The translations under genes were made by a program, and so were the position numbers. Positions 25,270-34,053 of a stretch of DNA of 47,033 nt are shown here, one piece after another; position 1 is the stretch's first letter; the number at the start of each line of letters is the position of its first letter. The notes beneath the pieces are model-generated. The model was not told where the DNA came from, did not search any database, and saw nothing but the letters and a program-made list of their open reading frames with translations. Source of the DNA: Boseongicola sp. (lineage in GTDB: Bacteria > Pseudomonadota > Alphaproteobacteria > Rhodobacterales > Rhodobacteraceae). The stretch is from NCBI GenBank assembly GCA_028824715.1, contig JAPPCV010000034.1:1-47033 (forward strand), written 5' to 3'.

Positions 25270-27227
25270 GGATGGGGCTGGGCGGCTGCGCCAGCGGGTC
25301 GCCGTCGCCCGGCCCGGGCGCACACTTGCACAGGGAGATCCGCAGAATGAGGTTGTTTCACGCGGCTGCCGTCGCATCGCCCGTCATGAAACGGATCAGG
25401 GCCGCCCGTCTCCCCGGTCGCGGCGGCAGCCTGGCGGCGACATTGCGACGCATCCAGTCCCAAGCCCGGCGTCTCGTTGCCGCAGCCGGCCGGATTCGCG
25501 AGCGTGGACAACACGCCAGGCCGTCCACCGCCAGTGCCGGCCCCGCCTGTCGGCAGTCGTCTGCGGACCCGGGTGAACCCGCCGCGACCCGGCCGGCGGC
25601 CTGGCATCTGACCGAGAGCGATGCCGTCAACACGATCACGTCGTCGCGCCTCGACATCGCCTGCTTCATGGAGATGACGCGGAAATCGCCGCCCGTCTGT
25701 TTCGGCAGGTTCCACCTCCTCGAAGGCTGGGCCTTGAGCCTGGGCCTTGCCCTGGAACGGCCGAACCGCAACACCTGTCACGTGAGGGGCCGGGTTGGCG
25801 ACGGCACGGTCGAAGCCGGGTTCAGCCAGCTTTGGGTCCGCGCTGGCTACGAGGGATACCGCAGGAGCTTCCTGGAGTTCCACCGCGATCAGTGCGAATC
25901 GTTCCCGGACGATCTCCGGAACGTGGACGCCGACCATGTCGTCAGCAGGTCGCGCATCCCGCAGGACGCCTGGGTGCAGCTTTTCCCGGTCGAGGCGGCC
26001 GCCAACCGGCGATACGGCAGCGCCTTCGAGAGGCGCTTCCCGGAGGTCGGACCAGAGACGAGGCAGCTGGACCTGTCCCCTTTGACAGCGTTCAAGCTGT
26101 TCTGCGGACGCGTCCCCGCCGACGTGTGCGAACTCGACCGGGCGATGGAGCACGTCCGCGGCCACTTCCGGCAGGAGGTTCCCGAAGTCAGCGCCTTCTG
26201 CGATCGCATCGAACGCGCGGTCCGATGCCACATGGACGGCGACGTCGAAGGATCCCGTCGCCACGACGTCCCCGCGTCCGGCGAGGCGCGGGCTTCCGCG
26301 GCTGACGGCATCGCTGCAGCCCTCGGCCGGTTGATGTCGTCCGGGACACCCCTCCACTACGCGGCCGAGAAGGGAAACGCCGCGCTTGCCTCGGTCCTCA
26401 TGTACCAGGAAGAGGACCCGGATGCGCGGCTGGACGACGGCGGCACGCCGCTGCACTACGCGGCGAATTTCGGTCATGCCGGCGTCGTGCAACGCCTGAT
26501 AGACGCCGGCGCCGATCCAGATGCCACCCGCGGCCGCGGCACGACACCACTGCACCTCGCGTCCTGGCGCGGCCATCCGTCCGCGGCCGCCGCACTCGTC
26601 GCCGGCGGCGCGGATGTCGACCGCGTTCTCGACAGTGGCGGCAGCGCCCTTCATCTGGCCGTCCAGGAAGGCCATGCGAAGGTCGTGGCCGCCCTTCTGA
26701 AGGCGGGAGCGGACCCGGACATCCGCCGCCTCGACGGCTGCGCGCCGCTGCACCTCGCGGCGTGCCTTGACAGGCGGAGGATCTCCCGAATTCTGCTCAG
26801 GCACGGCGCCGATCCCGATGCCGCCCGCAGCTGCGGCACGACGCCGCTGCACTTCGCGGCCTTGCACGGCCATCCGTCCCCGGCCGCCGCTCTCGTTGCT
26901 GGCGGCGCGGACGTCGATCACGTTCCCGAAAGCGGCGGCAGCGCCCTGCATCTGGCTGTCCAGGAAGGCCACGCGAAGGTCGTGGCCGCCCTTCTGAAGG
27001 CGGGAGCGGACCCGAACGTCCGTCGTTTCGACGGATGGACGCCACTGCACCTCGCAGCGTGCCTTGACAGGCGGAGGATCTCCCGGCTGCTGCTCAGGCA
27101 CGGCGCCGATCCTCGCTCCGCCCATGACGACGGGCGAACGCCTTTCGATCTGGCGGGACCTCGTTGGCGCGCCTCGTTCTCAGGCCAGGTTCCTGGCAGC
27201 CAGGGCCAGGCCGGTCGGGGGCCATGA
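25266..27227 (+). CDS. Ankyrin-repeat protein with a possible HNH-like N-terminal domain
   Basis: Up to 653 residues if it starts at the ATG at 25266, which overlaps the upstream stop as ATGA. The first 110 residues are Arg-rich and low in complexity, so a later start near 25.6 kb is possible. Residues about 125-330 form a globular region with NVDADHVVSRSRI then WVQLFPVEAAANRRYGSAFE, a D-H ... N ... layout reminiscent of HNH-type nucleases. This is a weak match. From about residue 360 there are eight full ankyrin repeats and one partial, each near 33 residues (TPLHYAANFGHAGVVQRLID, AGADPDA). Ankyrin repeats bind other proteins. Three repeats are duplicated as a 297-bp tandem DNA unit. No signal peptide is visible. 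With an HNH-like head it could be a toxin or defence effector; without it, simply an ankyrin protein. Confidence 0.7.
   Translation: MRMGLGGCASGSPSPGPGAHLHREIRRMRLFHAAAVASPVMKRIRAARLPGRGGSLAATLRRIQSQARRLVAAAGRIRERGQHARPSTASAGPACRQSSADPGEPAATRPAAWHLTESDAVNTITSSRLDIACFMEMTRKSPPVCFGRFHLLEGWALSLGLALERPNRNTCHVRGRVGDGTVEAGFSQLWVRAGYEGYRRSFLEFHRDQCESFPDDLRNVDADHVVSRSRIPQDAWVQLFPVEAAANRRYGSAFERRFPEVGPETRQLDLSPLTAFKLFCGRVPADVCELDRAMEHVRGHFRQEVPEVSAFCDRIERAVRCHMDGDVEGSRRHDVPASGEARASAADGIAAALGRLMSSGTPLHYAAEKGNAALASVLMYQEEDPDARLDDGGTPLHYAANFGHAGVVQRLIDAGADPDATRGRGTTPLHLASWRGHPSAAAALVAGGADVDRVLDSGGSALHLAVQEGHAKVVAALLKAGADPDIRRLDGCAPLHLAACLDRRRISRILLRHGADPDAARSCGTTPLHFAALHGHPSPAAALVAGGADVDHVPESGGSALHLAVQEGHAKVVAALLKAGADPNVRRFDGWTPLHLAACLDRRRISRLLLRHGADPRSAHDDGRTPFDLAGPRWRASFSGQVPGSQGQAGRGP
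26541..27134 (+). repeat. Two tandem 297-bp units inside the ankyrin gene
   Basis: Positions 26541-26837 and 26838-27134 are similar throughout, and nearly identical over long stretches such as 26680-26710 against 26977-27007. Each unit is 99 codons, exactly three ankyrin repeats, so recombination between them would add or remove three repeats without breaking the frame. Confidence 0.8.
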
Positions 27228-28222
27228 CCGCTCCCGTTCGGTTCGGCCGCCACGACGGGGGAAGGCTGTGCGGCAAGCCGAAGAGGGACGTCCGGCTCCG
27301 GCCCTCGGAAATGACCGGGAACGCGCTCGCGATTGCCGGAATGCGCCGGACCGGGCAGCCCGTCAGGGGCTGGCCGAATGATTGCTGTCGGTCAGGTCCC
27401 TGGCATCGTCATGGTCAAATGGTGTCGGATTTTGCATCGGATTTTGCATCGGCTCTTTCAAGACTGAGAGAATTCCTGCCACAGCGATGATTCACGTCAC
27501 GCACCATTCCGAATCTGCCCGGCTCGACGGATCATTGCAATTGTTCGGTCGGGCCGTGCCGTTGCGAACGACCAAAGGCGGGCCAAAGCTGAATCCCCAA
27601 GAGATACGCTCTCTCGCACGTCGAATGGTGCAGTGCCCGAGACGCTTCCACGGACCGACCGAACCTTTGCCCCCCATGGCGGGACGTCGTGTTGCCATGG
27701 TGTTGATACGATGGATGGCCAATCTGGAAGATGAGAAATATTTTTTAGTTTCATTATGTTAACTCGTGCTCATTTTTGTTCTTGCAAGTTCAAGAACATC
27801 GCGCTGATTGATTGGCGAAGGCTCCTGTCGTTGCTCGCCGATGTCTCGGAACTGGCCGACGCACGAGCGCAAATCTGCCGATGCGGCGAGTGTCAGACCT
27901 GTCCTCGTCCCTCGTCTTCCCGCGGAGCCCGGGCGAGACGGCATGGTGACCGTTCCTTGAGTCCATGAGGAACGTCGGGAACGATCCGCTTGCTGCTGCG
28001 TTCAATGCGTCAGGATGGAACGGGGAGCGAATCGGGCTCGATTCGGCGACTTCGTCGGGACATCACTGCGCGGGGGAACGTTCAACGTGGAGGGCGCAAG
28101 CGGCCGGTTGACGACAGAAATCTGACCTGGAGTGATTCCCAATGGGTTGCCATCTTGCTGGCAAGGCGCTGGGTCGCAGAAGACGGCGATGCGACAATGC
28201 ATTGCAATGCAGACATTTTCTG
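27228..28222. other. Gene-poor stretch between the ankyrin gene and the tRNA-like remnant
   Basis: About one kilobase without a supported gene. It contains two tandem copies of a 12-bp unit, CGGATTTTGCAT, at 27425-27448, and an AT-rich patch around 27735-27780. Open frames on both strands lack start signals and motifs. Confidence 0.45.
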
Positions 28223-28272
28223 TGGCGATCCGGGAAGGACTCGAACCCTCAACCTGCCGATTGGATGTCAGC
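28223..28272 (-). tRNA. 3' half of a tRNA (remnant, probable attachment-site scar)
   Basis: On the minus strand, running 28272 to 28223, the sequence folds as the 3' part of a tRNA: anticodon stem GCTGA/TCGGC around loop CATCCAA, variable bases AGGTT, T-stem GAGGG with loop TTCGAGT and CCTTC, acceptor strand CCGGATC, discriminator G and CCA. The 5' acceptor strand (GATCCGG expected) and D-arm are not upstream, so this is not a complete gene. The loop lacks U33 and reads TCC at the anticodon position, so I do not name the amino acid. Such 3' halves are usually left by integrases that use tRNA genes. Confidence 0.65.
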
Positions 28273-28721
28273 TGGTGTCGTGCAGGCTGGCGAAGATAGG
28301 AATAGGTGTCGCGGCACGGAACCCTGCGTATCTTCTTTGTCGCGCGAATTCCGGTTCTGCCGGAGAAGCCTAAGGACGTGCGTCTGATCGAGGTGGAATA
28401 TTCAGGGACGTCCAACAGATTCGCTTGGGAATCCCTGTAGGAAGCCGCCCGGGCTTACCTCTGCCTGGCGGTCGCAAGGACTTTCGCGGGAGCGCGGGCG
28501 TTGTCGCGGGGTGGGTGCAGAATTCGAGATCCGAAGAGTCAATGCTTCCAATGTAGTTCGACGGGCAAGAATCCGACTCTTCTTGCGTTCGTTCAATGCC
28601 GCACATCAGCATTCCGGTTGATTTCGTAACCCGCTGTCGTCATCCGGCGGGCCATGGTGACGATGATGCTGCGGGAGAGCATCCGGACGACGATGTGAGG
28701 ATGTTGGTTGGGTTGCTTGAG
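28273..28721. other. Spacer downstream of the HerA gene
   Basis: About 450 bases after the stop of the HerA-like gene and before the tRNA-like remnant. No gene, strong hairpin or repeat was recognised. Confidence 0.4.
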
Positions 28722-30893
28722 CTATTCGTTGCCAGCGGGGTCAGGCGGATCGCCTTCGGCGTGAGTGTCTTCCTGAATAGACTGTTCCCAGTCTGGAGCA
28801 ATTGCCGACCAGTCAGGAGCGATGCCTTCTCGCCGAAGCCAGGTTGCCCAAAACGCGGGATCATCTGAACGCGGTCGCTGTGTTTTCTTCAGGTCACGTA
28901 CGCGGACCAATGCGGGCGTCGGGACAGCCCAGCCTAGTAGAATGGCCTGTTGCGAAGGGAGCGTCGGTAGCTCCGCCAGAAGCCCGCCTAGTGCGTCCGG
29001 GACAAGCCGCCTAACGAGATTTTGATCGATATCGTTGACAATGCGGTGAAGCAGAAAGGAATTGCACTGCGCCAGGACGGTAGGGGACAATTCTGAAGGT
29101 CGTTGCGAGGCCAGCATCAGCCCGAGCCCGAATTTGCGTCCTTCTCTTGCGATACGTTCGAATGTCTGCCGGCACAAATGGGCCGCCTGCGCGCTTGCTC
29201 CGACATCTGCATCCTTGCGCACGAAGTTATGTGCTTCCTCAAGCACCAGCACTGTGGGAAGCGCGCTACCGTTGGACTTAAGGTGGCGCTGAAGAGCTTC
29301 AAAGACGAGGCGAGATATAACGGCAACCGCGATGTGAACGACATCCGAGGGTACCAAAGACAGATCCAGTATGACCAATGGCTCCGGACTTTCCTCGCCG
29401 GGTCCAAGTAGATTGGTCAACCAGTCACTGAGCGATTCGGCTCCATCGGTGTCAATGACAGGTCGCAGTCCTGCGTCTCCAAGCATAACCTGGATGCGAT
29501 TGATCAGTGGTTCGACATTGTTGAGGGCCTGTCCGCCGGTTGCAGTCGCGACTTCATGAATTCGGTCGGGAAGTGTGTCTATATCAAATCGGACGGGCGC
29601 ATCTTCGCTGACTTCGCCGTGCGTAGTCGCTAGCGGAAAAGAGTCAGTGATGGAGCGGAGCTCCGCAAGGACCGCATGCAAGTCACCCGGCTGAAAGTCG
29701 TTGTAGCCAGAGGATTTGGCAGTGGTATATTGGCGGGCGGAGCGAATTTGATCCACGGGCGTGCGCATTGCCGCAACCGCAGCAGTAAAGTCAGCGGTAT
29801 CCGCGCCGTAGGTCGCAAGTGCATCTTCATCCAATTCACTCAAGCTAACAAGCCCTTCGAGGAACGAACCGAATTCGAGGTTGCGAGGGAATCCCGCCAC
29901 ACTTTGCGGCAGATCGGAATATAGTTGTTCGACCCTATGCAGATAGCCGAGATAACGCCTGACGGCCTGCGTTTTCGCAGTAGTAGGCGTCGACCCTGCA
30001 TTACGTAGCTGCCGCAAAGCGCGCAGCAACAGCGGGCGCTGTACTCCGGGCTGGGCCGAGGTGAAGGCTGCCCATTCCTGACCATTCCAAAGCCAGCCCG
30101 GCACGGTGAGACGCTTTGCTCCGTCGGTTCCGTTTACCGCGTAACGGCGAACTGGGAGTTTCTCATCTCCGAAGGCCGCAGGGTATTCGCCGTTGGGGTC
30201 GAGAATGATGAATCGCGTGTTCGCCGGCGTGCTGGCAGGGTGGCCATCCGAAGGCTCGGGCTCTCTTGCTAGTTGTGCCGCTACAGCTTCCAGCGACCAT
30301 CGAATAATCCCCGCAACCGAACAAGACTTCCCGCTGCCCGTGTTTCCCAAGATCGCCACGTGCCGACCGAACAATTTGTCAGGATGAACCCATACTCGGG
30401 CGTTTCCCGCAAAGGGCGCAGTGCCAATTTGTACCAGTCGTTCATCGCTATTCGCCTCGACAATTGATCGCAGCTGATGTTCGCTCGGCAGGAGGACAGG
30501 GTCACCTACCGAAGGCAGTACAGGTACTCCGCGCTCCAGTGCAAAATGCGGTAGGCCGCTGGCTTCCTTTCCTTCATGTAGTAAAGTACCGACTGGGATG
30601 GTGACAATTGTTCTCGAAGGGAACGGTAGGTCGACAAGAGCGTCATCGTGACGGCGTTGCGATGGGGGTTTGGCGCGCGCGATGAAAATTGCACTTACTA
30701 CCGCTACGACGGCACCGGTTTCATTAGGAATCAGGACATAGGCATTGACACGGGGAAATCCGGTCGGAACGCCAGTATTGAGAGTGGTAGCTTGAGGCGT
30801 CTCATCGAACAGCGAAATTCGAATCTCTTCAGCCGTGACTGCTTCTACCCGACCTATGGAAAGAGTGCCAATACGTTCGACAATGGTCGTCAT
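28722..30893 (-). CDS. HerA-like ATPase of a SIR2-HerA defence pair
   Basis: A 723-residue HerA/DUF87-type ATPase. An N-terminal beta-rich region (residues 1-165) resembles the HAS-barrel. Walker A is GNTGSGKS at 183-190, followed by FIILDPNGEY at 228-237, a block typical of HerA/FtsK-like pumps. Walker B is VLVLEEAHNF at 548-557, then ASQRPSELSP with the sensor segment and RIVNDIDQNLVRRLVPD, split as RIVNDIDQNL and VRRLVPD. HerA proteins form hexameric DNA translocases; paired with SIR2 they assemble into large complexes that deplete NAD+ and can process DNA during phage infection. Its ATG overlaps the stop of the SIR2 gene by four bases (ATGA), so the two are one operon, SIR2 first. Length and motifs look intact. 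Confidence 0.9.
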   Translation of the reverse strand: MTTIVERIGTLSIGRVEAVTAEEIRISLFDETPQATTLNTGVPTGFPRVNAYVLIPNETGAVVAVVSAIFIARAKPPSQRRHDDALVDLPFPSRTIVTIPVGTLLHEGKEASGLPHFALERGVPVLPSVGDPVLLPSEHQLRSIVEANSDERLVQIGTAPFAGNARVWVHPDKLFGRHVAILGNTGSGKSCSVAGIIRWSLEAVAAQLAREPEPSDGHPASTPANTRFIILDPNGEYPAAFGDEKLPVRRYAVNGTDGAKRLTVPGWLWNGQEWAAFTSAQPGVQRPLLLRALRQLRNAGSTPTTAKTQAVRRYLGYLHRVEQLYSDLPQSVAGFPRNLEFGSFLEGLVSLSELDEDALATYGADTADFTAAVAAMRTPVDQIRSARQYTTAKSSGYNDFQPGDLHAVLAELRSITDSFPLATTHGEVSEDAPVRFDIDTLPDRIHEVATATGGQALNNVEPLINRIQVMLGDAGLRPVIDTDGAESLSDWLTNLLGPGEESPEPLVILDLSLVPSDVVHIAVAVISRLVFEALQRHLKSNGSALPTVLVLEEAHNFVRKDADVGASAQAAHLCRQTFERIAREGRKFGLGLMLASQRPSELSPTVLAQCNSFLLHRIVNDIDQNLVRRLVPDALGGLLAELPTLPSQQAILLGWAVPTPALVRVRDLKKTQRPRSDDPAFWATWLRREGIAPDWSAIAPDWEQSIQEDTHAEGDPPDPAGNE

Positions 30894-32173
30894 GTCGCGC
30901 CGTTTCCATCGACCGAAGTCTTGGCGGCAATGGTGCTGCGGCGGTCTAGCAGTTCACTCATGCGGATTGTGAGTGGATCGATTGCCGGTTTGGGGAGGTA
31001 GTGTTCGACAAGTTGGCAGATATCGCCGAAATGCTTACCGATGAAGAGAGACAACTGCTGAGGTCGGCCGACATGCCCTACGAATGACGCAATGCGGTCG
31101 TGTGGCTTGGCACCCCAGGCCGCAATCACAAGGTGGGTAGAAGGAATCGTCAGCATGTCGGAGATAACGCGATTGACATGGTCATCGCCGAAGCCATAGC
31201 CGTAGGTGACAAGCACATGGTTTGGCTGGCATACTGTCGATGAAAAGTCACGAAAGAGGTCCGCATAGGGATATGCGCCGGTCTCGACGTCTTTGGCCGC
31301 GTTCGGATAGATCATTACCGACTGAATTGGATTGGTGGGGACGGCCGGATGCGACTTGTCTGCACCAAAGGGCAGGCCTGTTCGAAACAGTCGTCGTTTC
31401 TCGTTGCGCCAGTCAAGCGAGCCGTGCAGCTTGGTCAGATGGACTAATCCTTCCAGGTGACGTGGCTCGGCTCGGCTCCCTGGCGGTGTGTAGTGCATGT
31501 CAATCTTCAGGCGGGAGGATCTGAATTCCGGTTCGATAGCGCCGACAAAACGGTCCATGATGCGCACGCCTGCGAGATCACACGCCTTTTCGATGAGACG
31601 GTCATAGTTGGTGGTAAATATGTGGAGACGCTCCCGCGAGGCAGCGCGACTGGCGAAGCTCATCAGGAATGAGACAAGAATTTCGCGCGCGAGTGGTCCA
31701 CCCGTCACGAGCGGAGTGTCCAGGCCGTCGTTGATGGCCTTTTCGGTTTCCAGTACATCCTTGATGAAGTCGTACAGAACAGTATCTATCGCGGATTCCC
31801 AGAGGCCCACATCCGAGTGCGCCAATATCTTGAGGCCGGACAGAAGGGAGAGGGCAGCAGAAATCCTGTCTTCAACATTTGCATCGCCGCGACCCATTTC
31901 TTTTGCGATCTTGACAGCGTGAGCCTCAACTTTGTCTTCGTTCGGGCAACCACCAAATCCACTTCCCATCATGCTCACCGCAGTACCGCCGGCACAGTTC
32001 GCAACGCCGGTAGTGAAACCATTCCCGACAAGCAACGAAAGGTGCTCAGCTTGGAAAACGGCTGAAAGCCAAGGTTCTATCCGCTTGCGAAGCGCCAGCG
32101 TTTCCTTTTCTGGATCGCCGGGAGTGTCTGTCTCTCCACTAATGTGGAGGATGTGGTCATGATTCCAATTCAT
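30890..32173 (-). CDS. SIR2-domain NADase of a SIR2-HerA defence pair
   Basis: A 427-residue SIR2-family protein. The nucleotide-binding start is HLSLLVGNGFTTG at 44-56, with GNGF in place of the usual GAGAS. The catalytic region has IFTTNYDRLIEKA at 185-197 (asparagine and aspartate conserved) and LTKLHGSLDW at 246-255 with catalytic H250. HVLVTYGYGFGDDHVNRVI closes the domain with the G-x-S/G-F-x-D-x-H-x-N pattern of defence SIR2 proteins. Such proteins hydrolyse NAD+ when triggered by phage, stopping the infection with the cell. The ATG at 32173 has only GAAG upstream, a weak site. It is the first gene of the operon with HerA and lies close to the island integrase, so the pair probably travelled with that element. 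Confidence 0.9.
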   Translation of the reverse strand: MNWNHDHILHISGETDTPGDPEKETLALRKRIEPWLSAVFQAEHLSLLVGNGFTTGVANCAGGTAVSMMGSGFGGCPNEDKVEAHAVKIAKEMGRGDANVEDRISAALSLLSGLKILAHSDVGLWESAIDTVLYDFIKDVLETEKAINDGLDTPLVTGGPLAREILVSFLMSFASRAASRERLHIFTTNYDRLIEKACDLAGVRIMDRFVGAIEPEFRSSRLKIDMHYTPPGSRAEPRHLEGLVHLTKLHGSLDWRNEKRRLFRTGLPFGADKSHPAVPTNPIQSVMIYPNAAKDVETGAYPYADLFRDFSSTVCQPNHVLVTYGYGFGDDHVNRVISDMLTIPSTHLVIAAWGAKPHDRIASFVGHVGRPQQLSLFIGKHFGDICQLVEHYLPKPAIDPLTIRMSELLDRRSTIAAKTSVDGNGAT

Positions 32174-32524
32174 GTCGCGTCTTCAGCCTATGTTGAGGTA
32201 CGATCAATGCTTGGTTGCAATCAGCAACGCCCGTTCGTTCTTGGGCTAGTAGGCGGCCTTTGTTTGGAGTGATAGCTGGGCCCGTTTTGGTAAGGAGAGG
32301 CGCTTGGGCAAGGGCGCATTTGGTTCCTTTCTTGCCGCACTCAACGACGAACATCGGTTGAGGCAGCATCGCTGGGACGGATAGGCACAGCCTTAGCAAA
32401 CTGGATGCTTGCTGCAAGTCTATCGTTGATCCATTCGTCGAGGACATAGATGTCGAAAAAAAGATGCGGCGTCGCGCCGAGCAACACCTCTGATCATGGC
32501 GACCATGATCAAATTCAGCAGTGC
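32174..32524. other. Upstream region of the SIR2-HerA operon
   Basis: About 350 bases between two minus-strand genes; it should hold the promoter of the defence operon and the end of the integrase transcript. A minus-strand frame across it has no start signal or motif. No clear terminator hairpin with a T-run was seen. Confidence 0.4.
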
Positions 32525-33817
32525 TCAGCCCCTCATGCCTACAACCACGATACTTGCTGCATCCGGCGTGAATGACAGTGCCTTGGAAGGTCGCATCAAC
32601 GCCTCGATCCGGTCGGCGATTCTCTGCGCCGGCTCACGAAGCTGGGAGACCGTCCAGTCGGCGGCGTAGCCCTCAGTGACGTCGTTGGGCCGGGCATGGT
32701 TGACCAGGCGCTTCGTCAGCGAGGGTGGGAGCATCAGTTCGCGCTCCGCGACGGTGATGAAGCAGTTGCGCAGGCCGTGGAACCAGAACTTCGCGCCGCC
32801 GGCCTTGCTGATGCGGCCGTAGAGATGGTGCGGATCCTGGACATGGCCGGTGGCGCTGGTTGGCGAGGGAAACACCCAGTCCCGGATGGCAGCGGGCTGA
32901 TCCCGGAGGGAGGGCTGTCGCCGCGCGAGGATCTCGGCGAGCTGATTGGTGACGGGAAGCTCCAGGGGCACGCCGGTCTTGGTCTCCTCGACGCGGAAGG
33001 TGAGGGCGTCCATGTCGACCCGCTCCCAGCGGAGCGTCAGCACCTCGTCGCGGCGCATGCCGGTGTAGAGCCCGAACCACAGGGCATCGCGTATCGCCGG
33101 GTTGCGCACCTCGGCCTCGATGCCTGCGCGCCAGCAGGGCAGGACCTCGGCGGGAGCCGAGATCTTGCGGCGCGTCTTGCGGTGGAACCTGCCGCCGCCG
33201 GCGAGCCACAGGTCGACGGGGCTGCGCAGCCCGTCATGGTCGACGCAGGGTCGGCGGTAGACCGAGCGCAGAAGCGACATCGCCCGGTTGGCCGGCGACC
33301 ATCCGTGATCGGCGGTGATGCCGTTGAAGCGCGTCTCGACGTCTCGGCGGGTGATGCGGTCGAGGGGCCGGGCGAGCCAGTCGCCGAGATAGCGGCTGAT
33401 CTCGTAGCGGTAGAGATCGTTCGTGCGTTCCGACCTGTTCGGGTTGGCGGCCATGTAGTCGTCGAAGGCGTCGCCGAGAGTGGGCATGTCGCGGGCCTGG
33501 GCGCGTTCCTCCGCCGGGTCGGCGCCACCCGCGGCCTTGCCGAGGATCTCGTGCGCCTGCCTGCGCGCCTGCTCGGCGGTCACGGCGCCGAAGCGGCCGA
33601 TGGAGACACGCTTGTTGGCCGCCTTCCGGCCGCCGTCGCCGGCACGGTAGTTGACGATGAAGGTCTTGGTGCCCGCGGGATGGATGCGGACGCCGAAGCC
33701 CGTGAGCCTGTCGTCCCAGGCGATCCAGGAGGCGTCGGCAGGCCGAAGCGCCTCCACGGTTCTCTTGTTGAGCGTCGTGCGCACCTTGGCGGTGCGCTTT
33801 CCGGAGATTGTGTTCAT
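32525..33817 (-). CDS. Tyrosine-type island/phage integrase (DUF4102 N-terminal domain)
   Basis: About 430 residues from the ATG at 33817. The frame stays open to 34036 but that extension runs into the tRNA remnant, so a start there is unlikely. The N-terminus (LNKRTVEALRPADASWIAWD, DRLTGFGVRIHP) is the arm-binding DUF4102 domain. The catalytic domain has R in YTGMRRDEVLTLRW, K-like region in RVEETKTGVPLELP, H-x-x-R in FHGLRNCFIT, and H/N in RLVNHARPNDVTEGYAADW with the nucleophile Y in EGYA. It should integrate and excise the island at the tRNA-fMet 3' end about 190 bases away. The start region lacks a good ribosome-binding site. A stub of a related integrase lies at 10.7 kb. Confidence 0.88.
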   Translation of the reverse strand: MNTISGKRTAKVRTTLNKRTVEALRPADASWIAWDDRLTGFGVRIHPAGTKTFIVNYRAGDGGRKAANKRVSIGRFGAVTAEQARRQAHEILGKAAGGADPAEERAQARDMPTLGDAFDDYMAANPNRSERTNDLYRYEISRYLGDWLARPLDRITRRDVETRFNGITADHGWSPANRAMSLLRSVYRRPCVDHDGLRSPVDLWLAGGGRFHRKTRRKISAPAEVLPCWRAGIEAEVRNPAIRDALWFGLYTGMRRDEVLTLRWERVDMDALTFRVEETKTGVPLELPVTNQLAEILARRQPSLRDQPAAIRDWVFPSPTSATGHVQDPHHLYGRISKAGGAKFWFHGLRNCFITVAERELMLPPSLTKRLVNHARPNDVTEGYAADWTVSQLREPAQRIADRIEALMRPSKALSFTPDAASIVVVGMRG

Positions 33818-34008
33818 GGCGGGTTCATGGCACGGAATGGCGAAAACGTCAACACATGCGTCAACACCAGAAGAGCAACCGTGGGCCATTCCTGGAACGG
33901 CAAGTCCCTCAAGCGGAACTGAGGGAGTTTGCGTAAGTAATTGAGATATAGTCTCTATGTCCCAATTTGGGGCGGGAGAGCCATGTGTGTCCAAGCTGCA
34001 TCCGCGAG

Positions 34009-34053
34009 ACTCATAACCTGAAGGTCGTAGGTTCAAATCCTACCCCCGCAACC
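34009..34053 (+). tRNA. 3' half of initiator tRNA-fMet (CAT) as att site
   Basis: The sequence from the anticodon loop on is present: loop CTCATAA with anticodon CAT, CCTGA, AGGTC, T-arm GTAGG-TTCAAAT-CCTAC, acceptor CCCCGCA, then A and CCA. The acceptor ending in A72 fits the C1-A72 mismatch of bacterial initiator tRNAs. The 5' side (CGAGA before the loop) does not pair and no acceptor or D-arm lies upstream, so this is a remnant, not a working gene. It is the type of attR left when an element enters the 3' end of a tRNA gene; on this reading the element lies to its left and the intact gene beyond. Confidence 0.75.

Noticed and set aside
25107-27125. A 672-codon minus-strand frame
   Set aside because: Mirror of the ankyrin-repeat gene; its apparent internal repeats are only the complement of the ankyrin repeats.
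27425-27448. Two tandem 12-bp repeats as a possible small repeat array or operator
   Set aside because: Only two copies, no gene start nearby and no regular spacing; likely a chance slippage duplication.
32696-33922. A 408-codon plus-strand frame
   Set aside because: Antisense to the integrase, whose catalytic motifs are clear on the other strand.
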